From Lingula anatina (lineage: Eukaryota; Brachiopoda; Lingulata; Lingulida; Lingulidae), in contig NW_019776031.1 in NCBI RefSeq assembly GCF_001039355.2, positions 53,314 through 117,313 of the forward strand: a stretch of 64,000 nt of DNA, given 5' to 3'. Below, one piece after another: positions 61,801 to 64,000 of this stretch; the first letter of the stretch is position 1, and every line of letters starts with the position of its first letter. Below the pieces are notes generated by a model. It searched no databases. It was not told the origin of the DNA and saw only the letters and a list, made by a program, of their open reading frames with translations. The translations under genes and the position numbers were made by a program.

Positions 61801-63227
61801 TTGCCAAAGCGTGCTTCGAGACTTTACTCCAGTTCTCCTTCATCACAAATGCGTACAGCACTGGCGAGGGAACGATAACGGACCTTGCCGTTTCTTCCAT
61901 GTTACAGCGATGCCAGGGCGTCATTAAGAAGTTTGTGGAAGACGAGAGGCTGAGTGGAAAATGTCCTCTGCCAAGGTATTTACCAAGCTGACAACTAGTG
62001 CCCCCTATGGTTCAGTTTTGAAGGCTTGGTGTGGCTTCACAGCAATGTGTTCACAGTTTCTTACCATGCAACAGCTTGGCGTGACACCAAAATGAATATT
62101 TGGTTTTCTGCGCATTTAAAAAAATAATCGTCACTTTGTTTGCTGTTGCTAAGTCAAGCTGCCACAGGGGGACTGCAAGTACATCTTAAATACCAAGGAC
62201 AAAGTAAGGCTGAAATGCCTAATGAAGTGGCGCTATTGCTTAAGCAGGTTTGATTGACCATTTAAGCTGTGCCTCGATGAGGGTTGCATTTGCCAACACT
62301 GCAGTTTTCAAATCTTGTAGATCGTTGGTTTGACATGGTAATAAACATAAGGAAGAGAATAACACTTTAAGAACTTAGGGCATTCTTAGAATATGTTCAA
62401 TTTGATTGTTGGCAAAGATACTGGCAATGTTGGGTTGTCCCAATTCCTGCCCAGGGAGTGCCCCTTATACTGTACCTAAGATTTTTAGATCCATCATTTA
62501 TTGAACCTACCTGAACAAGAAGTAGCTCCCCTAGTTAACATCTACCATGTAGACACCCATATTTAGAAAATAAAATATAGCACTATAAGAGTGAACACTT
62601 TCGTATTATTAATTTTTCATGGCAAAAAAATATATTTTCTGTTTCAGACCCCGGATGGCAGAGATGTGTTCTGTGTTGAAAGCTGTGGCAACTCTTTTGT
62701 CTTCACTCAAGAAAGCACCACAAGCAAACAGTAAGTACGGTTATGATTTCAAAATGCAGAAAATTACACATGTGGAGATTTTACCTATACTTCTCAGCTT
62801 CTTGACTGACAGTTGACAACCTTCTTGACTGACAGTTTTTCAATACCTAGAGAGAATTAATGCCAAAAGTGGTGGAGTCAGCTTTCTTGACTGACAGTCT
62901 TTAATAACCAGAGAGACATTCCCCTTTGTTCTGTAATCTTCATGACTAAAATGCACTGTTGCACAACAAGACAGATTTTGTAAGCTAAAGACATGTCAGA
63001 TATATCTTCCACAATACAATTTTTGTTCCATTTGTTACTTTATTTGTTTTTTTAATATTAATTTTTCAGTTGACCCCAGCATCTGGAGCCAGGTGATACA
63101 GCTGTACCCACACTTAGTAGACTGCACTACTTCTGGATCCCCCCATGTCTCTAAAGCTTTGAAAGAGTCACTTCATGAATTTAAAGAACTACTAGCACCC
63201 CCTAGTGGTGTGCAAAATGGTCTCTGA
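35..63227 (+). CDS. MON2: MON2 homologue, C-terminal part, 11 coding exons
   Basis: MON2 is a large peripheral Golgi/endosome protein related to Sec7-family Arf-GEFs but without the catalytic Sec7 domain. It works with DOPEY proteins and the flippase ATP9A in endosome-to-Golgi retrieval. The coding exons are 35-239, 694-1247, 25109-25252, 25654-25782, 58789-58906, 59986-60052, 60369-60429, 61078-61204, 61768-61975, 62648-62730 and 63070-63227. All introns are GT-AG and phases match throughout, giving 617 residues and a TGA stop at 63225. Stretches such as [35 protein letters not shown] and [12 protein letters not shown] match MON2 family sequence I know, in the same order. The vertebrate protein is about 1,700 residues, so roughly the N-terminal two thirds (DCB and HUS regions) lies to the left of the window. 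Introns 2 and 4 carry nested antisense genes. The identification is very secure; exact exon edges are read by eye. Confidence 0.95.
240..693 (+). other. MON2 intron 1 of the window
   Basis: AT-rich, with the contig join at 679 and the hairpin at 662-677. No other feature seen. Confidence 0.8.
679..679. other. Contig join (single n)
   Basis: A single ambiguous base sits 14 bases before the acceptor of MON2 exon b. To its left is a perfect 6-bp hairpin, CCAGCG-TTAG-CGCTGG (662-677). Confidence 0.7.
694..1247 (+). CDS. MON2: MON2 exon b (largest exon)
   Basis: The acceptor TTTATTTTAG ends at 693, only 14 bases after the contig join at 679. The donor is GTAAGT at 1248. The exon encodes 184 codons including [20 protein letters not shown], a Ser/Thr/Gly-rich low-conservation spacer ([15 protein letters not shown] region), and then [18 protein letters not shown]. 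Vertebrate MON2 has the same order of conserved block, variable spacer and conserved block. It ends in phase 0. The 1.1-kb contig between the n at 679 and the n at 1823 contains little besides this exon. Confidence 0.94.
1823..1823. other. Contig join (single n)
   Basis: A single ambiguous base in a T-run. TTACTTT on the left and TTTTTTACTTTT on the right suggest a short unresolved overlap. Confidence 0.6.
1978..2229 (-). pseudogene. Short unidentified coding remnant, possibly transposon-derived
   Basis: An open minus-strand frame of 83 codons ends at TAG (1978-1980). It begins [20 protein letters not shown], continues [16 protein letters not shown] and ends [16 protein letters not shown] segment starting Gly-Asp-x-Val-Ala, followed by a variable strand and a KxLKKxG...W motif, resembles the C-terminal small beta domain that recurs in transposon-derived proteins of marine invertebrates. 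That is a pattern resemblance from memory, not a database match. The frame runs a little further upstream into a pyrimidine-rich stretch, where TGATGTAG could be an acceptor. There is no start codon in a good context and no partner exon recognised. It could also be a chance ORF. Confidence 0.25.
4016..5467 (-). CDS. TRIM-like B-box/coiled-coil protein with half RING, nested in MON2 intron 2
   Basis: This is one uninterrupted frame of 483 residues. The N terminus is acidic and Ser-rich. A RING-like patch follows but keeps only half the usual ligands: C41-x-H43 and C64-P-V-C67. The first Cys pair and the Cys pair after the His are missing. A B-box-type zinc finger follows with C132, C134, C144, C147, C152, C155, H160 and H163, then a coiled coil at roughly 190-310, a short folded-looking segment ([20 protein letters not shown]), and a Pro/Ser-rich tail with PLPTLPP and a tyrosine-containing stretch ([14 protein letters not shown]). 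There is no SPRY, NHL or other known C-terminal domain. I place the start at the ATG at 5467 because the frame upstream has only a GTG before a stop at 5549. A possible splice acceptor (TTCTCCCAG) lies just upstream, so a 5' UTR exon is likely. RBCC proteins are usually ubiquitin ligases, but the broken RING makes ligase activity doubtful here. Confidence 0.82.
   Translation of the reverse strand: MASQRKSVSSIFLDWSEEESEDGSSIASSVSSNGPMRLLSCGHALNEDSIQRLKSKKHWSKVTCPVCQSETTIQGQDVNKSPLDINNTNLYRMVRDDNISYRNHLVLQMAQEAEEGVTLKKDVDLNDPSSWCTCRQKQEVQHYCEDCHNFICDRCSKLEHLWHRVTSLKAMSEPQRSKIGCGLNTLEEYVKELVYIQEQLGLHERNSNKTYEDTKALILHQGETVKQLVNQTCQDLIGEVDKIKQENEKIIHEKKLEIHKKLGELGNQKERANKVLLGGTDKAVLEEAKTLNKILDNFDLLSPPAYKFRINYIRPEVCLEDMSPLLGRLKLIKIEWGGKVDNLRKEGYHKEIWSHTNVTPLKITERPLPTLPPDANRVGSKSDTRFRATPPSPTSPTANNMVKNLRIPHERIYDTIPDSGEYLMPSPLRKPQGGSAPQLTAGNSSPEIPETPERVKRSPWVNVLKRTSEISLPDILTSTDSTA
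5468..7709. other. Non-coding, between nested gene and duplicate
   Basis: Presumably contains the promoter and 5' UTR of the minus-strand gene at 4016-5467. Open frames at 6274-6459 and 6740-7006 have low-complexity or chance character. No element recognised. Confidence 0.5.
8171..8218. repeat. (TTTA)n microsatellite
   Basis: An uninterrupted TTTA tract inside the left 9.2-kb copy. It has an equivalent tract of slightly different length at 17167-17218. Confidence 0.9.
9229..9778. mobile_element. 550-bp non-autonomous DNA transposon (MITE-like)
   Basis: The left end TACCCCATTCACACTAC and the right end GTAGTGTGAACGGGGTA are 17-bp inverted repeats with one mismatch. A 3-bp TAG flanks both ends (9226-9228 and 9779-9781). 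The other copy of the region reads ATATTAAGGTATCC at 18208-18220, an empty site of exactly the expected length, with AAG in place of TAG. The interior is more CpG-rich than the neighbourhood and encodes no transposase. A 3-bp target duplication would fit the PIF/Harbinger superfamily, but the usual TWA target is not clear here, so I leave the family open. It lies 47 bases beyond the stop of the copy-1 TRIM-like gene, probably inside its 3' UTR. Confidence 0.82.
9825..12455 (-). CDS. TRIM-like RING/B-box/coiled-coil protein, copy 1 (876 aa)
   Basis: This uninterrupted frame encodes a tripartite-motif protein, probably a RING E3 ubiquitin ligase. After a basic Ser-rich N terminus comes a complete RING with C127, C130, C142, H144, C147, C150, C168 and C173; the last pair is spaced CPDRKC rather than the usual CPxC. 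The B-box is canonical: C214, H217, C226, C229, C234, C237, H242, H245. A coiled coil spans about 250-360. The last 450 residues are low complexity, rich in Gln, His, Ser and Pro (for example [16 protein letters not shown]), with no recognised C-terminal domain. The ATG at 12455 has A at -3. The acceptor-like CTCTCTATTTCTCAG ending at 12540 (minus strand) suggests a spliced 5' UTR. It lies antisense in MON2 intron 2. It is about 97% identical in protein to 18258-20903 and may be the other allele of that gene. Confidence 0.9.
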   Translation of the reverse strand: MSSPESAWITRPETPDTTVIAKANKRVKGRKKVIQRSTSVPGTPQSVRSLSLSLSNLQSQKSATSISGGSEVVSPQQRGATGVSMHPKLHPHQRQASIQSMHSVHSLSNIQAATGVSAIFTPSQGVCALCKQPYDEPRLLKCGHCYCSGCILKNMKSRTLRKYAIIKCPDRKCHRETKIPGGKIDKLQQLQVFSDLRENDNTHQMPQQHSVDFCPRHSKSPLRFYCLMCDMPICPDCIDSSHDGHNICSLEKAAKESQNTLQIVSKELGETIATVQQKLNKLSQYRWNLHNNFTAVEAEIKDRASTITLYVNEHCDKLLRNLSEVWQDKMAELDVVIAEADDALRVLNAMKINAAAVVDGHNSDIVHEALLIQKELPRIVSITHAPLPQKISLSFNRGSLPQDNLSDIYGSFTVDSDSWRNGILKNNDSSSKPQQPPPLPTTYPPELPLKMKQNVEEVHYKQPEVVPISLYQPTGQKAQSSPPQSNHMQLAMEAKHHMEMLRLQNQTNTPYPNQHHHQQQQNNAMSHYQTPKAVPKSQISQSQLSQPAVQLSAKSTNMVRFKASTQEKVYSMPTVLPRTSQEAKSGNYATVNAYRTASTQHQTTTSSAENVQPQNQTMSNMVGYSPSSNQSSSTTKTAQPVQPYHHPKKIAVLPIDKGEVRGHSPSHVTRGTPAPQYAHIKAHHQQMLRVLPTVNEDSGGSISSLTREIHNVGQGHDPHYFQHHESDGSGMRPTKANEYHGDQLYLHQDQIGHYAKTDHGSSIKMEVTESSSYQHLQHHPVSQSVLRLQGGPQTGEMTQTYPYHLHQTPRVQSQNDSTSTTEDFTSSPPQQINTMDTSWVQDSYEYLQEVQTPPSQSSSQQKHSPGGYYQEGITYL
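12456..16156. other. Upstream region of TRIM-like copy 1, non-coding
   Basis: Expected to hold the minus-strand promoter and 5' UTR. The part 14170-15560 differs from its equivalent (22620-24000) by only about 1%, clearly less than the part next to the coding region. A 32-bp local duplication (GATCACTATAATAGTTAAGG at 13735 and 13767) is unique to this copy. No coding exon recognised. Confidence 0.5.
16157..16818. repeat. Two-unit tandem repeat, period about 349 bp, left copy only
   Basis: The unit starting GACTTGAAAAATACAGTAAT at 16157 recurs, diverged, at 16506 and ends with AAAACTACCAAAGAGTTGG in both. The right-hand copy of the region has only one unit, from 24687. The two units differ from each other more than the allelic copies do, so the duplication is older than the split between the two copies, and the right copy probably lost a unit. 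Confidence 0.7.
16920..16920. other. Contig join (single n) at duplicate boundary
   Basis: The n lies exactly between the end of the left 9.2-kb copy and the start of the right copy, so it marks an assembly join rather than a natural tandem-duplication breakpoint. Confidence 0.9.
17167..17218. repeat. (TTTA)n microsatellite
   Basis: The right-copy equivalent of the tract at 8171. The sequence just to its left lacks about 220 bases found in the left copy. Confidence 0.9.
18258..20903 (-). CDS. TRIM-like RING/B-box/coiled-coil protein, copy 2 (881 aa)
   Basis: This has the same architecture as 9825-12455. The RING and B-box ligands are all intact and shifted by two residues. By eye the two proteins differ by roughly 27-30 substitutions and two in-frame length changes: two extra residues near 85 (LNPQPHPH) and three extra at TNMEATPYP. 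Most changes lie in the disordered regions, few are in the RING, B-box or coiled coil, and neither copy has a frameshift. That fits purifying selection on both. Because the surrounding 8-9 kb is duplicated with a single n exactly at the join (16920), these are more likely two haplotypes than two genes. If they are real paralogues, they are very recent. This copy lacks the transposon found just 3' of copy 1. Confidence 0.88.
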   Translation of the reverse strand: MSSPESAWITRPETPDTTVIAKANKRVKGRKKVIQRSTSVPGTPQSVRSLSLSLSNLQSQKSATSISGGSEVVSPQQRGATGDSMHLNPQPHPHQRQASIQSMHSVHSLSNIQAATGVNAIFTPSQGVCALCKQPYDEPRLLKCGHCYCSGCILKNMKSRTLRKYAIIKCPDRKCHRETKIPGGKIDKLQQLQAFSDVRENDNTHQMPQQHSVDFCPRHPKSLLRFYCLMCDMPICPDCIDSSHDGHNICSLEKAAKESQNTLQIVSKELGETIATVQQKLNKLSQYRWNLHNNFTAVEAEIKDRASTIALYVNEHCDKLLRNLSEVWQDKMAELDVVIAEADDALRILNAMKINAAAVVDGHNSDIVHEALLIQKELPRIVSITHAPLPQKISLSFNRGSLPQDNLSDIYGSFTVDSDSWRNGILKNNDNSSTPQQPPPLPTTYPPELPLKTKQNVEEVHYKQPEMVPISLYQPTGQKAKSSPPQSNHMQLAMEAKHHMEMLRLQNQTNMEATPYPNQHHHQQQQNNAMSHYQTPKAVPKSQLSQSQLSQPAVQLSAKSTNMVRFKASTQEKVYSTPTVLPRTPQEAKSGNYATVNAYRTASTQHQTTTSSAENVQPQNQTMSNMVGYSPSSNQSSSTTKTAQPVQPYHHPKKIAVLPIDKGEVRGHSPSHVTRGTPAPQYAHIKAHHQQMLRVLPTVNEDSGGSISSLTREIHNVGQGHDPHYFHHHESDGSGMRMTKANGHHGDQLYLHQDQIGHYAKTDHGSSIKMEVIESSSYQHLQHHPVSQSVLRLQGGPQTGDVTQTYPYHPYQTPRVQSQNDSTSSTEDFTSSPPQQINTMDTSWVQDSYEYFQEVQTPPSQSSSQQKHSPGGYYQEGITYL
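20904..25108. other. Upstream region of TRIM-like copy 2, non-coding
   Basis: Equivalent to 12456-16919 and ends at MON2 exon c. It has a TA tract at about 21896-21914 not found in the other copy. No coding exon recognised. Confidence 0.5.
25109..25252 (+). CDS. MON2: MON2 exon c
   Basis: The acceptor TTTTTCAG ends at 25108 and the donor is GTATGG at 25253. Both ends are phase 0 and it encodes 48 codons, including [20 protein letters not shown]. The preceding residues VNVLVK continue straight into [14 protein letters not shown], so no exon is missing across the 23.9-kb intron. The left-hand duplicate copy stops at 16919, about a dozen bases short of where this acceptor would be, so the exon is present only once. 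Confidence 0.94.
25654..25782 (+). CDS. MON2: MON2 exon d
   Basis: The acceptor CTTTTTCAG ends at 25653 and the donor is GTATGT at 25783. It encodes 43 codons in phase 0, including [18 protein letters not shown] and ending HHVLHKIIK. This joins [14 protein letters not shown] in the next exon, 33 kb away. Vertebrate MON2 is continuous at the same point (IIKTLRVPLS), so the large intron contains no lost MON2 exon. Confidence 0.94.
25855..25930. repeat. (TTTA)n microsatellite after MON2 exon d
   Basis: A long TTTA tract starting about 70 bases into MON2 intron 4. Similar shorter tracts occur at 3111-3126 and just before exon f at 59951-59972. Confidence 0.9.
26687..26711. repeat. (TAG)n microsatellite
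   Basis: About eight TAG triplets in MON2 intron 4. Confidence 0.9.
27303..27347. repeat. (CT)n-rich pyrimidine tract
   Basis: An imperfect CT/CTTT tract in intron 4. A similar tract is at 53011-53054. Confidence 0.85.
28597..28633. repeat. (CA)n microsatellite
   Basis: About 18 CA units in MON2 intron 4. Confidence 0.95.
29286..29403. repeat. 18-bp periodic array of CRE-like TGATGTCA
   Basis: TGATGTCA occurs at 29286, 29304, 29322, 29340, 29358 and 29376, and TGATGCCA at 29394, each exactly 18 bases apart. The unit consensus is TGATGTCACTCATCANTG. The octamer is one base from the TGACGTCA cAMP-response element and is a known variant of ATF/CREB sites. This could be a minisatellite or a homotypic bZIP binding cluster. 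Confidence 0.85.
29691..29819. repeat. Inverted partner array of TGACATCA, period about 21 bp
   Basis: TGACATCA, the reverse complement of TGATGTCA, occurs at 29691, 29748, 29769 and 29812, with TGACCTCA at 29791. The last four are 21-22 bases apart. A degenerate member (TGACAACATCA) lies near 29713. This is the opposite orientation to the 18-bp array 300 bases to its left. Confidence 0.75.
29820..34166. other. MON2 intron 4 between CRE-like arrays and bZIP gene
   Basis: Very AT-rich, no recognised gene. The part nearest 34166 is probably the 3' UTR of the minus-strand bZIP gene. Frames at 31594-31932 and 30358-30546 have no domain. Confidence 0.5.
34167..34961 (-). CDS. PAR/NFIL3-type bZIP transcription factor, nested in MON2 intron 4
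   Basis: This 264-residue protein has a disordered Ser/Gln/Pro-rich N-terminal region and a bZIP domain at the extreme C terminus. The extended basic region at about 190-232 contains [20 protein letters not shown] followed by [18 protein letters not shown]. Zipper leucines fall at 236, 243, 250 and 257. The KKDxxYWEKRxKNNE part resembles NFIL3 and the RSRDARRxKExQIAxR part resembles HLF/TEF/DBP, Drosophila giant and nematode CES-2, so subfamily placement needs a tree. Family members bind RTTAYGTAAY and act in clock, patterning and cell-death control. I chose ATG 34961; a GTG six codons upstream is the only earlier candidate before an in-frame stop at 35004. The acceptor TTTCTAATTTCAG ends at 35011 (minus strand), so a 5' UTR exon lies further right. 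The gene runs antisense to MON2. Confidence 0.9.
   Translation of the reverse strand: MLSYINQEAMQQSSRDPERPFKAYPRTLPVSFYGSTSPHYTSGYSPSYSNNMSGYSMSQQPPLQVAPQQPGASSSCMMGQSDMHRMSQARPQEPPQALYPQNVDIAIPMSSGGLMPKIKGEEMASVSSPRQHSHSSSITSSATLGSPIAGPSSIDVSQGSRSSASSPGDQPSTSDGSGGGSTQKKLPIKKRPNAVPEDKKDNGYWEKRKKNNESAKRSRDARRMKEEQIAMRVVYLEQENLQLRTEVSLLKSEIEKLRCMLYNS
36340..36349. promoter_or_regulatory. Perfect D-box (PAR/NFIL3 bZIP site)
   Basis: GTTACGTAAC matches RTTAYGTAAY exactly. It lies about 1.4 kb upstream of the nested bZIP start, 50 bases after the motif pair TGGTCAC-TGGTCAGT and a TGACCAGGTCA. The duplicate copy has GTTATGTAAC at 39369-39378, a change that keeps the consensus. Binding is inferred from sequence only. 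Confidence 0.45.
37719..38043. other. Invariant non-coding island (left copy)
   Basis: Over about 325 bases this segment is identical to its duplicate (about 40753-41078), while flanking sequence shows several percent differences and indels. It is GC-richer than its surroundings and lies 3 kb upstream of the nested bZIP gene. It could be an enhancer or contain the small ORF listed separately. Confidence 0.55.
37836..38054 (+). other. Small secreted-type ORF, left copy (72 aa, hypothetical)
   Basis: An ATG-initiated ORF whose first 16 residues ([16 protein letters not shown]) look like a signal peptide with a small-residue cleavage site. It continues [20 protein letters not shown] and has one Lys-Arg dibasic site at 46-47. 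That layout suits a secreted or neuropeptide-like precursor. A 12-base insertion (near 38044) relative to the other copy introduces an early stop. I recognise no family. There is no supporting splice structure, and the frame may be a chance ORF in a conserved non-coding element. Confidence 0.2.
38201..38201. other. Contig join (single n) at duplicate boundary
   Basis: The n lies exactly between the two 3-kb copies, in the same arrangement as at 16920. Confidence 0.9.
38202..41219. repeat. 3-kb direct duplicate, right copy (contig overlap 2)
   Basis: The copy begins right after the n and is equivalent to about 35172 onward (GATTTGAACTTAGACAGTC). It reads through the same GGACTCTG at about 41215 into unique sequence (ACACATTTGCTTAC). 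Confidence 0.9.
40870..41124 (+). other. Small secreted-type ORF, right copy (84 aa, hypothetical)
   Basis: This is the same ORF as at 37836, identical for the first 70 codons. It lacks the 12-base insertion and extends to [14 protein letters not shown] before its stop. If the two copies are alleles, one allele is truncated, which argues against an essential peptide. Confidence 0.2.
41787..41943. repeat. Degenerate tandem repeat, period 65-69 bp
   Basis: GGTATCAACACCCTG-like segments start at 41787, 41856 and 41921. Each is followed by a T-rich stretch containing ATATTTCAA and CAGTTT. The three units are diverged, so the repeat is old. Confidence 0.6.
45118..45127. promoter_or_regulatory. 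Perfect D-box next to TGGTCAGT
   Basis: ATTACGTAAC matches RTTAYGTAAY and follows TGGTCAGT (45099-45106) within 12 bases. A second D-box, ATTATGTAAT, lies at 45260-45269. Others in the same intron are at 26039, 27214, 42902, 54606 and 57649. Confidence 0.4.
52183..52275. repeat. 36-bp minisatellite, 2.6 units
   Basis: Units begin GTGTTACATGGCAAATTGAC at 52183, 52219 and 52255; the first two are identical. Because 36 is a multiple of three, it creates a repetitive but meaningless reading frame. Confidence 0.85.
52361..52427. repeat. (TA)n microsatellite
   Basis: About 33 uninterrupted TA units directly after the 36-bp minisatellite region. It can extrude as a cruciform and is likely to be length-polymorphic. 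A shorter TA tract at about 21896-21914 is present only in the right 9.2-kb copy. Confidence 0.95.
53011..53054. repeat. (CT)n-rich pyrimidine tract
   Basis: TCTCTCACACTCTCTGTCTC followed by pure CT units in intron 4. Confidence 0.85.
55770..55809. repeat. (TTA)n microsatellite
   Basis: About 13 TTA units in MON2 intron 4. Confidence 0.9.
56213..56249 (+). other. Candidate G-quadruplex in MON2 intron 4
   Basis: Four GGGG runs at 56213, 56225, 56236 and 56246 are separated by loops of 8, 7 and 6 bases, in an otherwise G-poor neighbourhood. It is on the sense strand, so it would be in MON2 pre-mRNA. Confidence 0.5.
58789..58906 (+). CDS. MON2: MON2 exon e
   Basis: The acceptor ATGATTTCAG ends at 58788 and the donor is GTGAGT at 58907. 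It encodes [20 protein letters not shown] and a hydrophobic helix-like segment [15 protein letters not shown]. It ends in phase 1 with a G that completes an Asp codon in the next exon. Confidence 0.93.
58907..59985 (+). other. MON2 intron 5
   Basis: 1.1 kb, AT-rich, ending in a TTTA tract before exon f. No other feature seen. Confidence 0.8.
59986..60052 (+). CDS. MON2: MON2 exon f (67 nt)
   Basis: A short exon after the acceptor CCTTCAG, preceded by a TTTA-repeat tract; the donor is GTAAGT at 60053. It encodes [20 protein letters not shown], matching the MON2 pattern of a Trp followed by ELAxTxEDFLF. It ends in phase 2. Confidence 0.92.
60053..61077 (+). other. MON2 introns 6 and 7
   Basis: These introns flank the 61-nt exon g (60369-60429). 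AT-rich, nothing recognised; the frame at 60835-61056 is intronic. Confidence 0.75.
60369..60429 (+). CDS. MON2: MON2 exon g (61 nt)
   Basis: The acceptor CTTCTTCAG ends at 60368 and the donor is GTAAGT at 60430. It encodes [20 protein letters not shown] followed by Arg and returns to phase 0. Vertebrate MON2 has a similar linker, with QEFQRNENID in place of [10 protein letters not shown]. Confidence 0.9.
61078..61204 (+). CDS. MON2: MON2 exon h
   Basis: The acceptor GCTCCAG ends at 61077 and the donor is GTACTG at 61205, a weaker donor than the others. It encodes [20 protein letters not shown], then [20 protein letters not shown]. It ends in phase 1. Reading on past the donor to a stop at 61261 is intron. 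Confidence 0.94.
61205..61767 (+). other. MON2 intron 8
   Basis: Contains a short TG-rich tract near 61637-61674. No gene. Confidence 0.75.
61768..61975 (+). CDS. MON2: MON2 exon i
   Basis: The acceptor CTCCCTTCAG ends at 61767 and the donor is GTATTT at 61976. It encodes [20 protein letters not shown], then [20 protein letters not shown] and SGKCPLP. It ends in phase 2, completed as Arg by the next exon. Confidence 0.94.
61976..62647 (+). other. MON2 intron 9
   Basis: Begins with a CTCF-like motif, CTAGTGCCCCCTATGG, at about 61995-62010. Otherwise nothing recognised. Confidence 0.7.
62648..62730 (+). CDS. MON2: MON2 exon j
   Basis: The acceptor CTGTTTCAG ends at 62647 and the donor is GTAAGT at 62731. 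It encodes [20 protein letters not shown] followed by KKAPQAN and ends in phase 1. Family members have the same LKAVSTLIDSLKK block here. Confidence 0.93.
62806..62925. repeat. Short decayed repeats in MON2 intron 10
   Basis: CTTGACTGACAGT occurs three times (about 62801, 62824 and 62886). The last two are followed by TTTxAATAxCxAGAGAGA. There is no coding potential. Confidence 0.5.
63070..63227 (+). CDS. MON2: MON2 last coding exon with stop
   Basis: The acceptor TTTTTCAG ends at 63069. It encodes [20 protein letters not shown], then [20 protein letters not shown] and the terminal SGVQNGL followed by TGA at 63225. Vertebrate MON2 also ends in PPASRVQNGES, so this is the natural C terminus. 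Confidence 0.95.
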
Positions 63228-64000
63228 TTGGATGTGGTAATGTCTGCTGTGGAGAAACTGATACCAGGAGAAAAATTCTTGTTAAATGTGAAGATTTTCT
63301 ATGTTCATTACGACGAGGTTTTGGGTGCTGATATAAATATGTAAATGTGCAATTTTTGTCTGGGGGCATTTTGGAAATTACTCTCAAAAATTAATAAAAA
63401 ATTAATTAATATAGTTCCTAAAAGTAATAATGAAAATGGCGATTCAAAAGTTTTGATGAGTGCGGGTTGGCTCCATGCCAAAAGAACATTTTCATAAGTG
63501 ACTGAGAAGATTAAATCTTGAACAATTAAGATATTAGAACTATAATTGAGGTATTGGAAAATTTCCATAAGTAAGGGTTTGCCCGAGTTTCAGAGTTGTT
63601 AAGGAACTGACAGAGTAGAGTGTCCAGGGGTAAAAGTTAATCTTAGTTCCCTGAAGTTCAGGATATTGCTGTACAAACTATGTGATAAATATAAAACTGG
63701 TGGCAACCCTGGGAACAGAACATTTGCTACAATAGTCACTGGATGTTTCTCCATTGTTGCTAGCTTCATAGTGGTTATCGAGGATTTCCATACAGTAGAT
63801 GATGAAATTGGTTATGAAGTATTGTTGATAGTTGATTATACATGGACTAATAATTCAGTGAAAAAGACAATTTTGATTTAAAAAAAACAGAAATGTCATT
63901 GGTTTCATTGAAAGGTTTGACATGAGATGTAGTGTAGCAATGTATGTCCTGTTGCGCATTTCTTCAGTTTTGGCAGCACTTCTTTAGTGCAGGTTTTCTA
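63228..64000 (+). other. MON2 3' UTR and downstream flank
   Basis: Apart from the AATAAA at 63393 I see no gene. An open frame at 63666-63881 has no recognisable domain and unremarkable composition, and I do not call it. Confidence 0.5.
63393..63398 (+). terminator. Candidate MON2 polyadenylation signal
   Basis: This is the first AATAAA after the MON2 stop, 166 bases downstream in an AT-rich stretch. It is a plausible poly(A) signal, but nothing in the sequence excludes use of a later site. Confidence 0.4.

Noticed and set aside
63666-63881. 71-codon ORF after the MON2 stop
   Set aside because: No domain, no start context, and it lies in the expected 3' UTR or flank.

Overview
The window looks like nuclear DNA of a marine invertebrate animal, most likely a lophotrochozoan (brachiopod, mollusc or annelid; not resolvable further by eye). 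It is AT-rich, has GT-AG introns up to 33 kb, many (TTTA)n, (CA)n and (TA)n microsatellites, and proteins clearly related to vertebrate families. There is no sign of bacterial or viral organisation.

The backbone is one plus-strand gene, the C-terminal third of MON2, an Arf-GEF-like scaffold for endosome-to-Golgi trafficking. Eleven coding exons between 35 and 63227 splice in perfect phase to 617 residues ending in a natural stop. Two introns are very large: 1248-25108 and 25783-58788. All other recognisable genes lie inside these two introns on the opposite strand. The first holds uninterrupted RING/B-box/coiled-coil (TRIM-like) genes at 4016-5467, 9825-12455 and 18258-20903. The second holds a PAR/NFIL3-type bZIP transcription factor at 34167-34961.

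The window also looks like a scaffold of five contigs joined by single n characters at 679, 1823, 16920 and 38201. At two joins the sequence on the left is repeated on the right: 7710-16919 against 16921-25096, and about 35170-38200 against 38202-41219. Each overlap is nearly identical, carries indels, and breaks exactly at the n. The simplest reading is that two haplotypes of a heterozygous animal were placed end to end. The two long TRIM-like genes are then probably alleles of one gene. The comparison still has value: it shows a 550-bp transposon with 17-bp inverted ends present in one copy and cleanly absent from the other, and blocks of non-coding DNA with almost no differences.

The 33-kb intron around the bZIP gene is rich in patterned non-coding sequence: an 18-bp periodic array of CRE-like octamers with an inverted partner array, repeated perfect D-box sites (the binding site of PAR/NFIL3 bZIP proteins), recurring ACTGACCA motifs, and an invariant island with a small signal-peptide-like ORF. 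I infer that MON2 hosts the regulatory landscape of the nested transcription factor. I found no rRNA, tRNA, CRISPR or other defence system.
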